Position numbers and translations under genes: made by a program. Positions 35,602 through 45,082 of a stretch of 64,000 bases of DNA are shown piece after piece. The DNA is taken from NCBI GenBank assembly GCA_016716265.1, contig JADJWQ010000001.1, positions 310,001-374,000 of the forward strand, read 5' to 3'. The number at the start of each line of letters is the position of its first letter. Within the stretch, counting starts at the first letter, position 1. The notes below the pieces were generated by a model. That model saw only the letters and a list, made by a program, of their open reading frames with translations. It made no database searches and was not told the origin of the DNA. Origin of the DNA: Planctomycetota bacterium. GTDB lineage: Bacteria > Planctomycetota > UBA1135 > UBA2386.

Positions 35602-38037
35602 TCATGGCGCGAGCGGCGTGGCGCGGCTGCCGCTGACGCCGAACGGTGTCCACAGCAACACCACCGCCTCGACCTTCGTGTCGCTCTTCCGCGGCGCCAG
35701 CTCGCGCGGCTCGAGCTCCAACGCGCCGGGCTCGAACTGCTGCTGCACGCGCGCGACCTCGTCCTGGAACTCGCGGTCGAGCTCCCGCTCCTGCCGCTGC
35801 AGCGCCGCAGCATCCTCCTGAGCGCGGCGCACGTCGCCGTGCTCGCTGCCGACGCGGCTCATGCCGCGGACCGCCGAGGTCACGCCGGTCGTCACCTTCT
35901 TGCGCCCGAACAACGCGCCGAGGATCGACGTGCCGACGTTCAGCACCGCGCCGAGGCCGGCACTGCGCCGCTGCGCCTCCTGCTTCCCGACCTCCTGCAC
36001 GGCGTTGCGGATCCGCTCCTGCAAGCGCAGCAGCTTCGGCTGGTACTTCTGCTGCAGCCTGGCGACGGCGATGTCGCGCTCCTCGCGCAGCGCGAGCAGC
36101 AGCCGCGCACGGAAGTCGCCCTCGCTCTCGCCGGGCCGGCTGCCCTGCTTCAGCGCCTGGCACCAGAACGTCCGCAGCGTCTGCGTACGGTAGAGCTCGT
36201 CCTTCAGGAGCCTGCCCCAGCTTGCGTACGCCTTCGCCTGCGCCGCACCGGCAGGCAGGTCGGCGAACGTCGCACCGTCCATCGGCGCGTCGTCGAAGTC
36301 GAGGCGCTGCTCGGTGACGACGACGCCGTCGTCGTCCCACGGGTTGGAGTCCGGCTGGGCCTGGAGCGGCGCGATCGCGCAGACCTCCCGCCACAGGTCG
36401 ATCCGGTCCTTGGTCGACTGATGGTGCAGCACCGCAGAGCCGAGCAGCGCCGGCCGATACACCAGCTGCTCACCGCTACCGAGCGCGCGGCGCGCGGCCT
36501 GGAAGCGCTCCACGATGCCGTCCGGCAACACCGGCCGGCCACCGGCGGCACCTCCGCCGGTGGCGCTCGTCGCCGCCGCCGCGGCGACGCCGCGGCGCAG
36601 GTCGGTCGGCGCGGTACCGACCGCGCGCTTGCGCTCCTGCATCACGGCTTCGATCTGCGACCGCGTCATCGGCCCGCGCAGGTAGCTCATCGCCCAGCGC
36701 GTGTGCAGCAGCACCGGCCCGTCGTCGTGCACGTTGTGCAGCAGGAACGTGCGCCCGTGCATTCCGGACAGCACCCGGTCGACCGCCGCGCGGTCGAACT
36801 TCGCCCCGGTCTGCACCGACGCACCCTCGAGCCCGTCGAGCACGCGCAGCTTGTCGCGCTCGGTCTGCAGCCGGCCGAGGAACCAGGTGCCCATGTTGGA
36901 CAGCGCCTTGTAGTCGAGATCGACGGGGTTCTGCGTCGCCAGCATCACGCCGACGCCGAACGCGCGCGCCTGCTTGAGCAGCGTCAGCATCGGCAGCTTG
37001 CTCGGCGGGTTCGCGGTCGGCGGCAGGAAGCCGGACACCTCGTCCATGTAGAGCAATGCGCGCAACGAGCTGGTGCCGGCCTGCTGCCGCATCCATGCCA
37101 GTACCTCGCCGAGCAGCAACGACACGAAGAACATGCGCTGGTCGTCCGGCAGGTGCGCGATCGAGATCACGCTGACGCGCGGCCGGCCGTCGGCGGTCCA
37201 CAGCAGGCGCTGTACGTCGAGTGGCTCGCCTTCGCTCCAGGCTGCGAAGGCCGGCGACGCGATCAGCGCGTTCATCGCCATCGCCAGCTCGAAGCGGTCC
37301 CCAGCGGGGAAGACCGACTCGACGTCCATCACGCCGACCCGCGCGAACGGCGGGCTCTGCACCGCGCGGATCAGGTCGGGGATGTCGAGGCTCCTGCCCT
37401 CGCGCCAGAAGTGGTCGAGCAGGTTGGCGACGAACAAGTGCTCGCGGCTCTTCAGCGGATTGGGGTCGCGACCGAGCAGCGACAGCAGGCTCGATGTCGC
37501 TGTCCGCACGCGCTCGGTGAATGCATCACGGTCGTCGCGGGTCGCCGGCGGCGGTGCGGCGAAGCCCGTGAGCACCGACAGCGGCAAGCCGGCGGACGAA
37601 CCCGGCGTGTAGATCGCGAAGTCGGCAGACGCCCGCAGCCGTCGGATGCGCTCGCCGTCCTGCTGCCAGTCCGCGAGCCCCTCGCGCCACAGCCTGGCGA
37701 CAGCCTCGGCGTGTTGCGCCGGGGTGCGGCCCTTGCGCGCCGCCTCCTCGGCGTCGATCCACGGCGCGAAGTCGGCCGGCCGCAGCTCGGGGAAGGTGAG
37801 CAGGAGATTGCCGAGGTCGCCCTTCGGGTCGATCGCGAGCACCGGGATGCCGTCGATCGCGGCCTCCTCGATCAGCGACAGGCACAGGCCGGTCTTGCCG
37901 CTGCCGGTCATGCCGACGCACATGCCGTGCGTGGTCAGGTCCTTGCTCTCGTAGAGGATCGGCTCGTCGGTGACCTGCTGGGCGTCCAGGTCGAAGCGCT
38001 TGCCGAGGTAGAAGACGCCGAGCTTCTCGTAGTCCAT
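35602..38037 (-). CDS. HerA-like / DUF853-type ATPase
   Basis: 811 residues. The FtsK-HerA-type P-loop ATPase has Walker A GMTGSGKTGLCLSL near 42-55, DPKGDLGNLLLTFPEL, Walker B ALLYMDEVSGFLP, and sensor-like LATQNPVDLDYKALSN. A central region follows, then a long C-terminal coiled coil (ARLQQKYQPKLLRLQERIRN) with a basic hydrophobic segment ILGALFGRKKV. Bacterial members of this group are uncharacterised DNA- or protein-translocating ATPases; no NurA nuclease partner is adjacent. The ATG at 38037 was preferred over an earlier in-frame codon because the conserved start LGVFYLGKRFD follows. Confidence 0.85.
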   Translation of the reverse strand: MDYEKLGVFYLGKRFDLDAQQVTDEPILYESKDLTTHGMCVGMTGSGKTGLCLSLIEEAAIDGIPVLAIDPKGDLGNLLLTFPELRPADFAPWIDAEEAARKGRTPAQHAEAVARLWREGLADWQQDGERIRRLRASADFAIYTPGSSAGLPLSVLTGFAAPPPATRDDRDAFTERVRTATSSLLSLLGRDPNPLKSREHLFVANLLDHFWREGRSLDIPDLIRAVQSPPFARVGVMDVESVFPAGDRFELAMAMNALIASPAFAAWSEGEPLDVQRLLWTADGRPRVSVISIAHLPDDQRMFFVSLLLGEVLAWMRQQAGTSSLRALLYMDEVSGFLPPTANPPSKLPMLTLLKQARAFGVGVMLATQNPVDLDYKALSNMGTWFLGRLQTERDKLRVLDGLEGASVQTGAKFDRAAVDRVLSGMHGRTFLLHNVHDDGPVLLHTRWAMSYLRGPMTRSQIEAVMQERKRAVGTAPTDLRRGVAAAAATSATGGGAAGGRPVLPDGIVERFQAARRALGSGEQLVYRPALLGSAVLHHQSTKDRIDLWREVCAIAPLQAQPDSNPWDDDGVVVTEQRLDFDDAPMDGATFADLPAGAAQAKAYASWGRLLKDELYRTQTLRTFWCQALKQGSRPGESEGDFRARLLLALREERDIAVARLQQKYQPKLLRLQERIRNAVQEVGKQEAQRRSAGLGAVLNVGTSILGALFGRKKVTTGVTSAVRGMSRVGSEHGDVRRAQEDAAALQRQERELDREFQDEVARVQQQFEPGALELEPRELAPRKSDTKVEAVVLLWTPFGVSGSRATPLAP

Positions 38038-38161
38038 GGCGGAACGCTGCAAGTCGGCGCGGACCATTCGCGCGCCGCCTGCCGCGAGCGCCCAATCTCG
38101 CCGCTGGCTGCGCCGCAGACCAGGACCTGCCTGCGGCCGACCCGGTCAGCGCGCCGACTCG

Positions 38162-39298
38162 TCAGCGCGCGGAGTCGAGCGCCGTACGGAGCCGCGGCAG
38201 CAGCTCGCTCGCGATCAGGCGGTGGCCACGCTCGAACACGTGGAAGTCGATCGCGTACAGGCCGAGCGAGCCGTCGGCCCGGAACGCCGGCAGCAGGTCG
38301 ACGACCTGCAGGCCGCGCTCGTTCAACAGCGCGAGCACGTCGTCGTGGATCTGCTGCTGCACGCCGGCATCGAGGAACTCGCGCGCGCGGCCCTGCAGCC
38401 CTGCCAGACGCTCGGGGAACACGAGGTCGGCGGACGGCAGCAGCACCCATTGGACGCGCGCACCGTGCGCGCCGGCCAGCGCCTGCATGGCGTCGATCGC
38501 ATGCGCCGCCTTCGCGCGGATCGCGGGCCAGCGCTCGGGGTGATGCCAGAACCAGTCCGCCTGCTGGAAGCCCTGCCAGAACAGCTGCTCGAACGGCCCC
38601 AGGTCGAGCTCCTTCATGGCGCCGGCGTCGACCACGCGCTTCGCCTGCGGATCTCCGGGGACTTCCCGCAGCGCGTCGTCGAGATGGGGCCGGCGCGGAT
38701 CCTCGAGCTCGAGCAGGTCGTTGCCGAGGAACACGACCACCACCACGACCGCCGGCCGGTAGCGCGGCACGAGCGTGCGCGCGCGCAGCACGTATTGCCA
38801 GAGGCTGTACAGTCCACAGCCTGCATTGAGCATCCAGACCGGCTGGCCGACCTCGCGCAGGTCGCGCTCGAGGATCGACGTCAGGTTGTCGGCGGTCGAC
38901 ACGACGCCGTCGAGGTGGCTGTCGCCGAGGAACAGCACGCGCGGGTCGGTCAGCTCGCTCGGCAGGTCGTCGTCGCGCAGGAAGCCGGCCGCGCAACGGC
39001 GCTTGACGACGTCCTGCGCCGCGAGCGGCTCGAGTGCCGACATCTTCAGGCGGATCACCGCACCGCGGCGCGGCCGGTGACCGGCGACCGGATCGACGAC
39101 GTAGATCTGCGAATCCTCCCAGGCAGGGGCGGTCTCGACGCCGGCGTCGACCTCGACGACGGCTGCCGACATCAGCGGGCGCGTCGCCCGCCACGCGATC
39201 CACGCGGCCGCGGCGGCGATGCCGGTCGCGACGAGCGCGAGCGCGACGCGCGGCAGCAGGGCTGCGCGCCGCCCGGCGGCGCCGGACGGGCTCGGCAT
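38162..39298 (-). CDS. Membrane-anchored SGNH/GDSL hydrolase
   Basis: 378 residues. One N-terminal membrane anchor (about 13-37) precedes an SGNH domain: block I RVLFLGDSHLDG (Ser127), block III VVFLGNDLLEL (Asn), and block V AIDFHVFERGHRLIASELL (Asp and His). All catalytic residues are present, so it is probably an esterase or O-acyl-group hydrolase acting on envelope glycans or lipids. A GTG at 39307 is an alternative start. Compared with the gene at 25247, this one has an intact GDS box. Confidence 0.85.
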   Translation of the reverse strand: MPSPSGAAGRRAALLPRVALALVATGIAAAAAWIAWRATRPLMSAAVVEVDAGVETAPAWEDSQIYVVDPVAGHRPRRGAVIRLKMSALEPLAAQDVVKRRCAAGFLRDDDLPSELTDPRVLFLGDSHLDGVVSTADNLTSILERDLREVGQPVWMLNAGCGLYSLWQYVLRARTLVPRYRPAVVVVVVFLGNDLLELEDPRRPHLDDALREVPGDPQAKRVVDAGAMKELDLGPFEQLFWQGFQQADWFWHHPERWPAIRAKAAHAIDAMQALAGAHGARVQWVLLPSADLVFPERLAGLQGRAREFLDAGVQQQIHDDVLALLNERGLQVVDLLPAFRADGSLGLYAIDFHVFERGHRLIASELLPRLRTALDSAR

Positions 39299-39350
39299 CT
39301 CGCTCACGCGCCGAGTGTCGCCGTCCACACGCCCGCGCGGCAAGCGCGGT

Positions 39351-41267
39351 TCACTGGATCGTGAGCGTGCGCACGCCGGTCGGCACGAGCGCCGTCAGCG
39401 CCGGATCGACGTCGACGCCCTGCAGGTGGAACGACACGCCGAGCAACGCCGGCTCGTTGGGGATCGTCAGCGGGAACTCGACGGTGCCGCCCGACGGCGA
39501 CAGCGGTCCGACCGCGAGCGAGAAGATCGCGGCTGGCACGCCTCCACCGATACCGAGCTGGACGACGACGAGGTTGGTCGCACCGAGGTTCGGCGACAAC
39601 AACACGATGCCGGTGTCGCCGGGCACACCGCCGAGACCGAGGCTGCCCCCCTCACCGAGACCGAGGGTCGCGGGCGCGCGCAGGTCGGGCGGCGCCGTCA
39701 GCACGAAGGTGAACGGCTGTCGGCCGGTGCCCTGCGGGTTGGTCAGCACGACGTCGACCGGCCCGGCGATCGGTGAGGTCGGCGTCGCGAACGCGACGCT
39801 GCCCGCCGTCGGCTGCGTGAACGTCACGCTGCGGCCACCGACTGCGACGTCGGTCACGGTGTCGAGGTCGGTGCCGGTCGCGACGACGGCGGTGCCACCG
39901 ACCGTCGGTCCGCTCGCCACGTCGAGCGTGAAGCGCGGCGGCAGCGACGCCGGTTCGGCCAGGGTCGCGATGCCGGCGAGGACCGACTGGCTGATCAGCT
40001 CGGAGAGCTGGAAGTCGTTCGCCGAGACGCCGACCGTGTCGTTGGTCGTGTGGATGTATGGCGAGTAGTGATCGAGGTCCTCGAACGGGAACGCGGCCGG
40101 GAAGCCGGCGCGGAAGAACGAACGGTGGTCGCTGGTGCCACCCGACAGCGTGCCCGACACGATCGGCAGCGTCGGCACGTAGGTCTGTGACGCGGCCGTC
40201 AGCGCCTGGATCAGGCTCGGCGTCGAGTCGTTCGTGATGAAGTCGAGGTCGAGCGCGTCGCCGGCCGCCCGGTAGGCGTTCATGTCGGTGTTGACGTAGG
40301 CGACGATCCGGTCGCCGCGCGCCGCGGCGGCATTGGCGTAGGCGATGCTGCCGATCAGCCCGAACTCCTCGGCGTTCCACCAACCGAAGCGCAGCGTGCG
40401 GCGGAACGGCTGGCCGGCGAGGATCCGCGCGAGCTCGAGGACGGTCGCGGAGCCGGATGCATTGTCATCGGCACCCGGCGCACGCGTCGACGAGCTGCCC
40501 GCCAGCGAGTCGATGTGCGCGCCGACCATCACGATCTCGTTCGCGAGGTCGGTGCCGGGGATCTCGGCAATGAGGTTGGGGCCGTACGAGCTGCTGAACG
40601 TCTCCGTGCGGAAGGTCAGGCCCGGGATCGTCGCGAGCGCGTTCGACACGTAGGCGATCGCCTGCGCGTTCTCGGCGCGCGTCGCCCGCCGCGTGTAGAT
40701 CGCGCTGAGCGCCTGCACGTGCGGGAGCAGCCTGGCCCGCTGCACCTGTGCGACCAGCGCCGCGATGCGCGGGTCGACCGACTCCGGCAGCGCGAAGGTC
40801 ACGCAGCGACCGGCGGCAGCCGCGTACGGGGCGTCGAGCGGCACGACCTGCAGGCCGCCGTGGAAGGCACAGCCGCGCAGGTGCTCCGGAACCAGATCCG
40901 GCATGGCCGCCAGCAGGAAGTAGGCGCGCCGTGCGAACAGCAGCCGGCCGAACACCGCCCCCCTGCCGTGCGCGTCGCGGGCGCTCTGCACGAGCACCTC
41001 GCCCGCGCGCAGTGCCGGGATCGGCTCCGCGTGCACCCCCCGGGCGGCGAGCGAATCCGCGAGCTGCGGGCTCAGCGCGGCGACGCCCTGCGTGCCGAGG
41101 TCGCCGTAGAAGGTGCCGGTGCGGATCAGCTCGTCGCGCAGGCCGAGGTCGGCTCCGTATTCGACGAGGTGCAGGGGCGGCGGGGTCGGGGCGGGACCGT
41201 TCTGTGCGGTCAGGGACAGCCCGAGGCCGAGCATGGCCGCGGACACTGCGAGGTGGAGACTGAGCAT
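39351..41267 (-). CDS. Secreted M28-family aminopeptidase with IPT domain
   Basis: 638 residues with a signal peptide. M28 zinc-peptidase domain (about 190-455): His251 and Asp253 in GAHIDS, Asp267/268 in GADDNASG, Glu300/301 in WNAEEFG, Asp328 in NTDM and the last His in YIHTTND, the complete co-catalytic zinc set. An IPT/TIG-like domain follows (PRFTLDVASGPTVGGTAVV), then the C-terminal domain shared by secreted proteins here (EFPLTIPNEPALLGVSF). It probably degrades extracellular peptides. A TACAAT -10 lies at 41315-41320 on the minus strand. Confidence 0.92.
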   Translation of the reverse strand: MLSLHLAVSAAMLGLGLSLTAQNGPAPTPPPLHLVEYGADLGLRDELIRTGTFYGDLGTQGVAALSPQLADSLAARGVHAEPIPALRAGEVLVQSARDAHGRGAVFGRLLFARRAYFLLAAMPDLVPEHLRGCAFHGGLQVVPLDAPYAAAAGRCVTFALPESVDPRIAALVAQVQRARLLPHVQALSAIYTRRATRAENAQAIAYVSNALATIPGLTFRTETFSSSYGPNLIAEIPGTDLANEIVMVGAHIDSLAGSSSTRAPGADDNASGSATVLELARILAGQPFRRTLRFGWWNAEEFGLIGSIAYANAAAARGDRIVAYVNTDMNAYRAAGDALDLDFITNDSTPSLIQALTAASQTYVPTLPIVSGTLSGGTSDHRSFFRAGFPAAFPFEDLDHYSPYIHTTNDTVGVSANDFQLSELISQSVLAGIATLAEPASLPPRFTLDVASGPTVGGTAVVATGTDLDTVTDVAVGGRSVTFTQPTAGSVAFATPTSPIAGPVDVVLTNPQGTGRQPFTFVLTAPPDLRAPATLGLGEGGSLGLGGVPGDTGIVLLSPNLGATNLVVVQLGIGGGVPAAIFSLAVGPLSPSGGTVEFPLTIPNEPALLGVSFHLQGVDVDPALTALVPTGVRTLTIQ

Positions 41268-41314
41268 GGGATCGGCCGGCGGACCCGGCTGGTTGAGGGA
41301 GCAGCGGCGCGGTC

Positions 41315-41320
41315 ATTGTA
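41315..41320 (-). promoter_or_regulatory. Putative -10 element (TACAAT) for the M28 peptidase gene
   Basis: TACAAT on the minus strand matches the sigma-70 -10 consensus at five of six positions and lies 47 bases before the ATG at 41267. No clear -35 is visible. Confidence 0.45.
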
Positions 41321-41359
41321 GCCGCGCGTTCCGTCGCCCCATGCTCGACCCGGAGCAGC

Positions 41360-42431
41360 TCAGCGTCGTTCGGTGTTTTCCCTGACCGAGCGTGCGAGCT
41401 CCTCGAGCTCGGTGCTCGTCAGGTTCCCGCTGATCAGTGCCCGGCCCCGGATCCGCGACATGAAGCGCGGCGCGGAGACGACGCGACCGCGCACCACGAT
41501 CGCCGCACAGCGACCGACGTTCGCCTCGCTCCACTCGGCGAACTGCTGCCGGTGCTCGACACGCATCTGGTACTCGAGCGCCGGACGGCCCATGTCATCG
41601 GTCGTCACGCGCAGGCTCTCCGGGTCGAGCTGGCTGCCGTCGAACGCGCCGCGCGTCTGCGACAGCGGGACGTATTCGAGGAGCCGGGACCGTCCCGCAG
41701 GAACGCCGCCGTCGTTCCAGTCGTCCGCGGCGAACGCCGCGACCGCGCCGTACAGCCCCTGCATCGCGTACGACCGGTCCCAGCGCCCGGGGGACTCGGC
41801 CGCCACGCCCACGACGTGCGGGGCCCAGCGCAGCGCGACGGTGCCGGGCCCACCCGCTACCGCCGGCGTCGCGTGGAACGCGACGATCGCAGCGGGATCC
41901 TGGCGGGCCTCGGGATGCTCGGCGAGCCAGGTCTCGAGGCGGCGCCGCTCGGCGGCGAGGTCGAGTCCGGGGTCCCCCGCTTCGGCGACGATCCGGAACT
42001 CGACCAGCTCGCCCGGCACAGTGGTCGGCGCAGCGGCCGGGCGCAGTGGTCGGCACCGCGCTCGGCAGCGTCTCGGCAGCTTGCCCGACCGTCCACAGCG
42101 GTGCGCCGTCGGCAGCGCACAGCTCGACGCGCGCCGACTGCCCGGGCGCCGCCGCGAACGTCAGCCGCGGCGTACCGTCCGGATCCTGGATCCGCACGCG
42201 TGCGAAGCCGGCGGCGTCGACGTCGAGCAGGATCCGGTCGTGGCCGTCCGCCACGATCGCCAGCGACTCCACCCGCAGGCGGTCGGGAGCGCGCGTGCCA
42301 CCGTCGCCCCGCAGGTCGGTCGCAGCGAGCAGCGCCACGCCGCCCAGCGCGGCGCCGGCGATCGCCAGCCGGCGGTGATGCCTCTCGAGACGCGCGAGTC
42401 GCGCGGTGAGCTCGGTGTGGGTCGCATCCAT
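41360..42431 (-). pseudogene. Frameshifted membrane protein with SecD-like P1 domain
   Basis: Two frames make one protein. From the ATG at 42431: a coiled coil (LTARLARLERHHRR), a membrane span (LAIAGAALGGVALLAA), and a beta-rich region ending AVPTTA. From about 42021 in the next frame: ELVEFRIVAEAGDPG and a C-terminal part like the first periplasmic domain of SecD (CAAIVVRGRVVSAPRF, then ALISGNLTSTELEELA). A 25-bp duplication at 42011-42056 causes the shift; removing one copy restores AVPTTVPGELV and an intact 348-residue frame. It may be a recent mutation, a phase-variable site or an assembly error. SecD-like domains outside SecD occur in uncharacterised proteins. Confidence 0.7.
42011..42056. 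repeat. 25-bp imperfect tandem duplication causing a frameshift
   Basis: The 21-base blocks 42011-42031 and 42036-42056 differ at only four positions and are offset by 25 bases, which is not a multiple of three. They lie precisely where the two reading frames of the SecD-like gene meet. Confidence 0.75.
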
Positions 42432-42523
42432 GGTCGAAGGGCCACCAGGGTAGAACGGGTCGCGCCGCTATCGTCGCGGGTCGGCGTTGTTCGGAGGCTC
42501 CGGTCCAGGTGGTCCGAGTCCGG

Positions 42524-43129
42524 TCATCGGCACGTGAGCCGGGGTCGGACGATCTCCAGGACGGCTCCGGCCACCTGGGTAGGGCTCGAATCGGCATGAC
42601 CGAGTGTGCTCCACGCGTCGCGGAGGCCCTCCGGCACGTCGACGGCGAGACGCGAATGGAGGTCACCGGCGCTGCCACCCGATCGTCCGACCGGAACGAC
42701 CAGCGCGGCACGCGCGATCGCGACCCCCGCCTCGTGTTCCGTGCCGGGACCGCCCTCGACGACGACGTAGACGCCCGACAACCGTCCCAGGATCTCGCGT
42801 CGCTCGTGCAGATCGGACCCGGCGAACAGCGTGTCCCCGTAGTCCCAGGTGCGGCTGCCTCGCGGTAGCACGTGGTACACACCCCGCGCCCCCACGAGCC
42901 CCGGACGCGCCGCGAAGAAGCCGCGGCCGGTGGCTTCGCCGACTCCCTCCACACCGCCGGTCAAGAGGACGGTGCCCTCGAGTCCCGCGAGCATCGCTCC
43001 GATCGCGCTACATGTCGCGCTGCTGTCGCCGTGCCAGAACGACGTGCTACCGATGACTGCGACGCGCGGCCCGGCCGGCAGCAGGTCGCCGACGTGCGCC
43101 GCTTCGCGATCGAATCCACCGATGTCCAT
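42524..43129 (-). CDS. SLOG-fold (LOG/TIGR00725-like) nucleotide-binding protein
   Basis: 201 residues. A Rossmann-like start RVAVIGSTSFWHGDSS, then TVLLTGGVEGVGEATGRGFF, GRLSGVYVVVEGGPGTEHEAG and ARAALVVPVGRSGGSAG match the SLOG superfamily (lysine-decarboxylase-like, DprA-A and related). The motif GGPGTEHE corresponds to the PGGxGTxxE signature of LOG proteins. Members hydrolyse or sense nucleotides. The ATG at 43129 is likely, with TACAGT at 43179-43184 (minus strand) as a possible -10. An isolated gene next to a long non-coding stretch. Confidence 0.75.
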   Translation of the reverse strand: MDIGGFDREAAHVGDLLPAGPRVAVIGSTSFWHGDSSATCSAIGAMLAGLEGTVLLTGGVEGVGEATGRGFFAARPGLVGARGVYHVLPRGSRTWDYGDTLFAGSDLHERREILGRLSGVYVVVEGGPGTEHEAGVAIARAALVVPVGRSGGSAGDLHSRLAVDVPEGLRDAWSTLGHADSSPTQVAGAVLEIVRPRLTCR

Positions 43130-43936
43130 CGTCACTCGGACAGCCTCCGATCCGGGGCCGGCGGTCCCCGCGGCGACAACTGTATTCCGGAGCCCTGTCC
43201 ATCGCGAGTCGCCCCTCCGCCCGCCATTGGTGGCCGCGGCGGAAGCTCCGAACGGAGCACCGAGGCGGACCTGGGAGGGCATCGCCTGACAGAATCGCCA
43301 CCTGTCGCTCATCGCTGATCGGCGAGCTGAGGCCGGGTCCGGCCATCGCGCGGCTCGTCAATGGCTCCGCCCGGTCCGTGGTCGTCAGCCTGTGGTGACC
43401 CGAGCGCACACTCCCGCGCGGGCACCTCGCCCCGACCAGACGAGCGACCGGCCACAACCGCGCCGGTGCACCTCGATCCCGAACTTCACTGAAGAACTTC
43501 ACCGTCGGACTTCACTGCCGGGCTTCACTGCCGGGCCGCACTGCCGGGCTCGACCGCGACACCGCGCTCGCTGCATCATCGAGACGCCGACACGCCGATT
43601 GCCGCAGTCGCGATAGCGCTCGGGACATCGACTCCCGCGGGGACCTGACCGCGCAATCGCTCCCCGAGCGTGAGCCGGGTCGCGGTGTGAGGATCCTGAC
43701 ACGGCTGCCTCCGGGCCGGAGGTTCGGGAGCCGCCCGCCACACGCGCGCGACGGTGCTTCGCGACTGGTCCAGGCCGGAGCCGACGAGCGCGTTACCCGT
43801 CTGCCTCCGCGACGGATACCGGTGGACGCACGGCACGTGTTCCCGTCGCGGACCGCGATGCGCGCTCGCCAGGGCTCCCCGGAACGACTACCCTGCGCCC
43901 TCCCCCACGGAGCCTGCCCCGATCCACGACCGCCCC
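43130..43936. other. Long intergenic region with a 13-bp tandem repeat
   Basis: About 800 bases between divergent genes. No frame shows consistent coding character on either strand; the short frames present are Arg/Pro-rich. It holds five copies of a 13-bp repeat (43483-43547) and a TACCCT hexamer (43889-43894) ahead of the alcohol dehydrogenase gene. A short plus-strand stretch at about 43580-43645 (TPIAAVAIALGTSTPAG) reads like protein but ends at a TGA with nothing credible around it. Confidence 0.5.
43483..43547 (+). repeat. 13-bp tandem repeat, five copies
   Basis: Units start at 43483, 43496, 43509, 43522 and 43535, with consensus ACTTCACTGCCGG. The middle copies are nearly identical and the outer copies diverge. 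Length 13 does not preserve a reading frame, which fits non-coding DNA. Confidence 0.8.
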
Positions 43937-45049
43937 ATGAAGATCCGTGCCGCCGTCCTCGAGGAATTCGGCAAGCCGCTCGTCGTGCAGGACCTCGAGC
44001 TCGCGCCGCCGCGCGCGGGTGAGGTGCTCGTACGCGTGCACGCCTGCGGTGTGTGCCACACCGATCTGTACACGGCGAGCGGGGTCGATCCGTCCGGCTA
44101 CGCGCCGACGGTGCTCGGGCACGAGGGCGCCGGCGTCGTCGAGGCGGTCGGCGAGGGTGTGACGTCGCTGCGGCCCGGCGATCACGTCGTCACGCTGTTC
44201 TCGCCGGAGTGCGGTGAGTGCGTGCATTGCAGATCGGGCAAGACCAACATCTGCCTGGCAATCCGCGAGCAGCAGAACCGCGGCTACCTGCCGGACGGCA
44301 CGACGCGGCTGTCGCGCGGCGGCGAGCCGATCCGCCATTTCATGGGCACCAGCACGTTCGCCGAGGCGACCGTGCTGCCGGAGATCGCGCTCGCGAGGAT
44401 CGATCCGGCGGCGTCGATGACGAGCGCCTGCCTGCTCGCTTGCGGTGCGACGACCGGGCTCGCCGCGGCGATCTGGAAGGCCGAGGTCGAGCCGGGCTCC
44501 ACCTGCGCGGTGTTCGGTGCCGGCATGGTCGGCCTCGGGGCGGTCGCCGGCTGCAAGCTGCGCCGCGCCGAGCGGATCCTCGCGATCGATCCGTCGGCCG
44601 AGCGGCTGGAGCTCGCCAGGCGCTGGGGGGCGACCGATCTGCTGCAGCCCGACGAGCACATCGTGCAGCGGGTCGTCGAGATGACCGGCGGCTTCGGTGC
44701 CGACTACACGTTCGAGGCGACCGGCCGCGTCGACGTGATGGGCCAGGCCGTCGAGGCGGCGCGGATGGGCTGGGGGCTGTGCACGATCCTCGGCGTCGCC
44801 GGCAGGGGCGAGAAGCTCGAGATCGTGCCGCGCTTCCTGATCACCGGCCGCCGCGTGCAGGGCGGCAGCTTCGGCGGCGCGAAGGGCCGCACGCACGTGC
44901 CGCAACTCGTCGACATGTATCTGCGCGGCGAGCTCGACCTCGACGGATTCGTGTCGCACCGCGTGACGCTCGACCAGGTCAACCACGCGTTCGAGCTGAT
45001 GGAGCAGCAGGACGGCATCCGCTCGGTGATCGAGTTCGACGTGCATTGA
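43937..45049 (+). CDS. Zinc-dependent alcohol dehydrogenase, class III-like
   Basis: 370 residues of the MDR superfamily. Catalytic-zinc ligands lie in ACGVCHTDLY and GHEGAG, structural-zinc cysteines in PECGECVHCRSGKTNIC, and the NAD-binding GAGMVGLGAV is followed by an Asp-containing strand (LAIDPS), indicating NAD. Overall pattern and length match S-(hydroxymethyl)glutathione/mycothiol-type dehydrogenases. It may oxidise formaldehyde adducts or other alcohols. It is followed at 33 bases by an alpha/beta hydrolase, compatible with a hydrolysis step. Confidence 0.9.
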   Translation: MKIRAAVLEEFGKPLVVQDLELAPPRAGEVLVRVHACGVCHTDLYTASGVDPSGYAPTVLGHEGAGVVEAVGEGVTSLRPGDHVVTLFSPECGECVHCRSGKTNICLAIREQQNRGYLPDGTTRLSRGGEPIRHFMGTSTFAEATVLPEIALARIDPAASMTSACLLACGATTGLAAAIWKAEVEPGSTCAVFGAGMVGLGAVAGCKLRRAERILAIDPSAERLELARRWGATDLLQPDEHIVQRVVEMTGGFGADYTFEATGRVDVMGQAVEAARMGWGLCTILGVAGRGEKLEIVPRFLITGRRVQGGSFGGAKGRTHVPQLVDMYLRGELDLDGFVSHRVTLDQVNHAFELMEQQDGIRSVIEFDVH

Positions 45050-45082
45050 CCGCACTCGGCACCTTCAGCAGGCGTAACGACG

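Noticed and set aside
43483..43547. CRISPR array
   Set aside because: Units are 13 bp and directly adjacent with no spacers; no cas genes.
43646..43648. TGA after TPIAAVAIALG as a selenocysteine codon
   Set aside because: The short hairpin that follows has a CCC loop with no G, and no gene can be recognised on either side.
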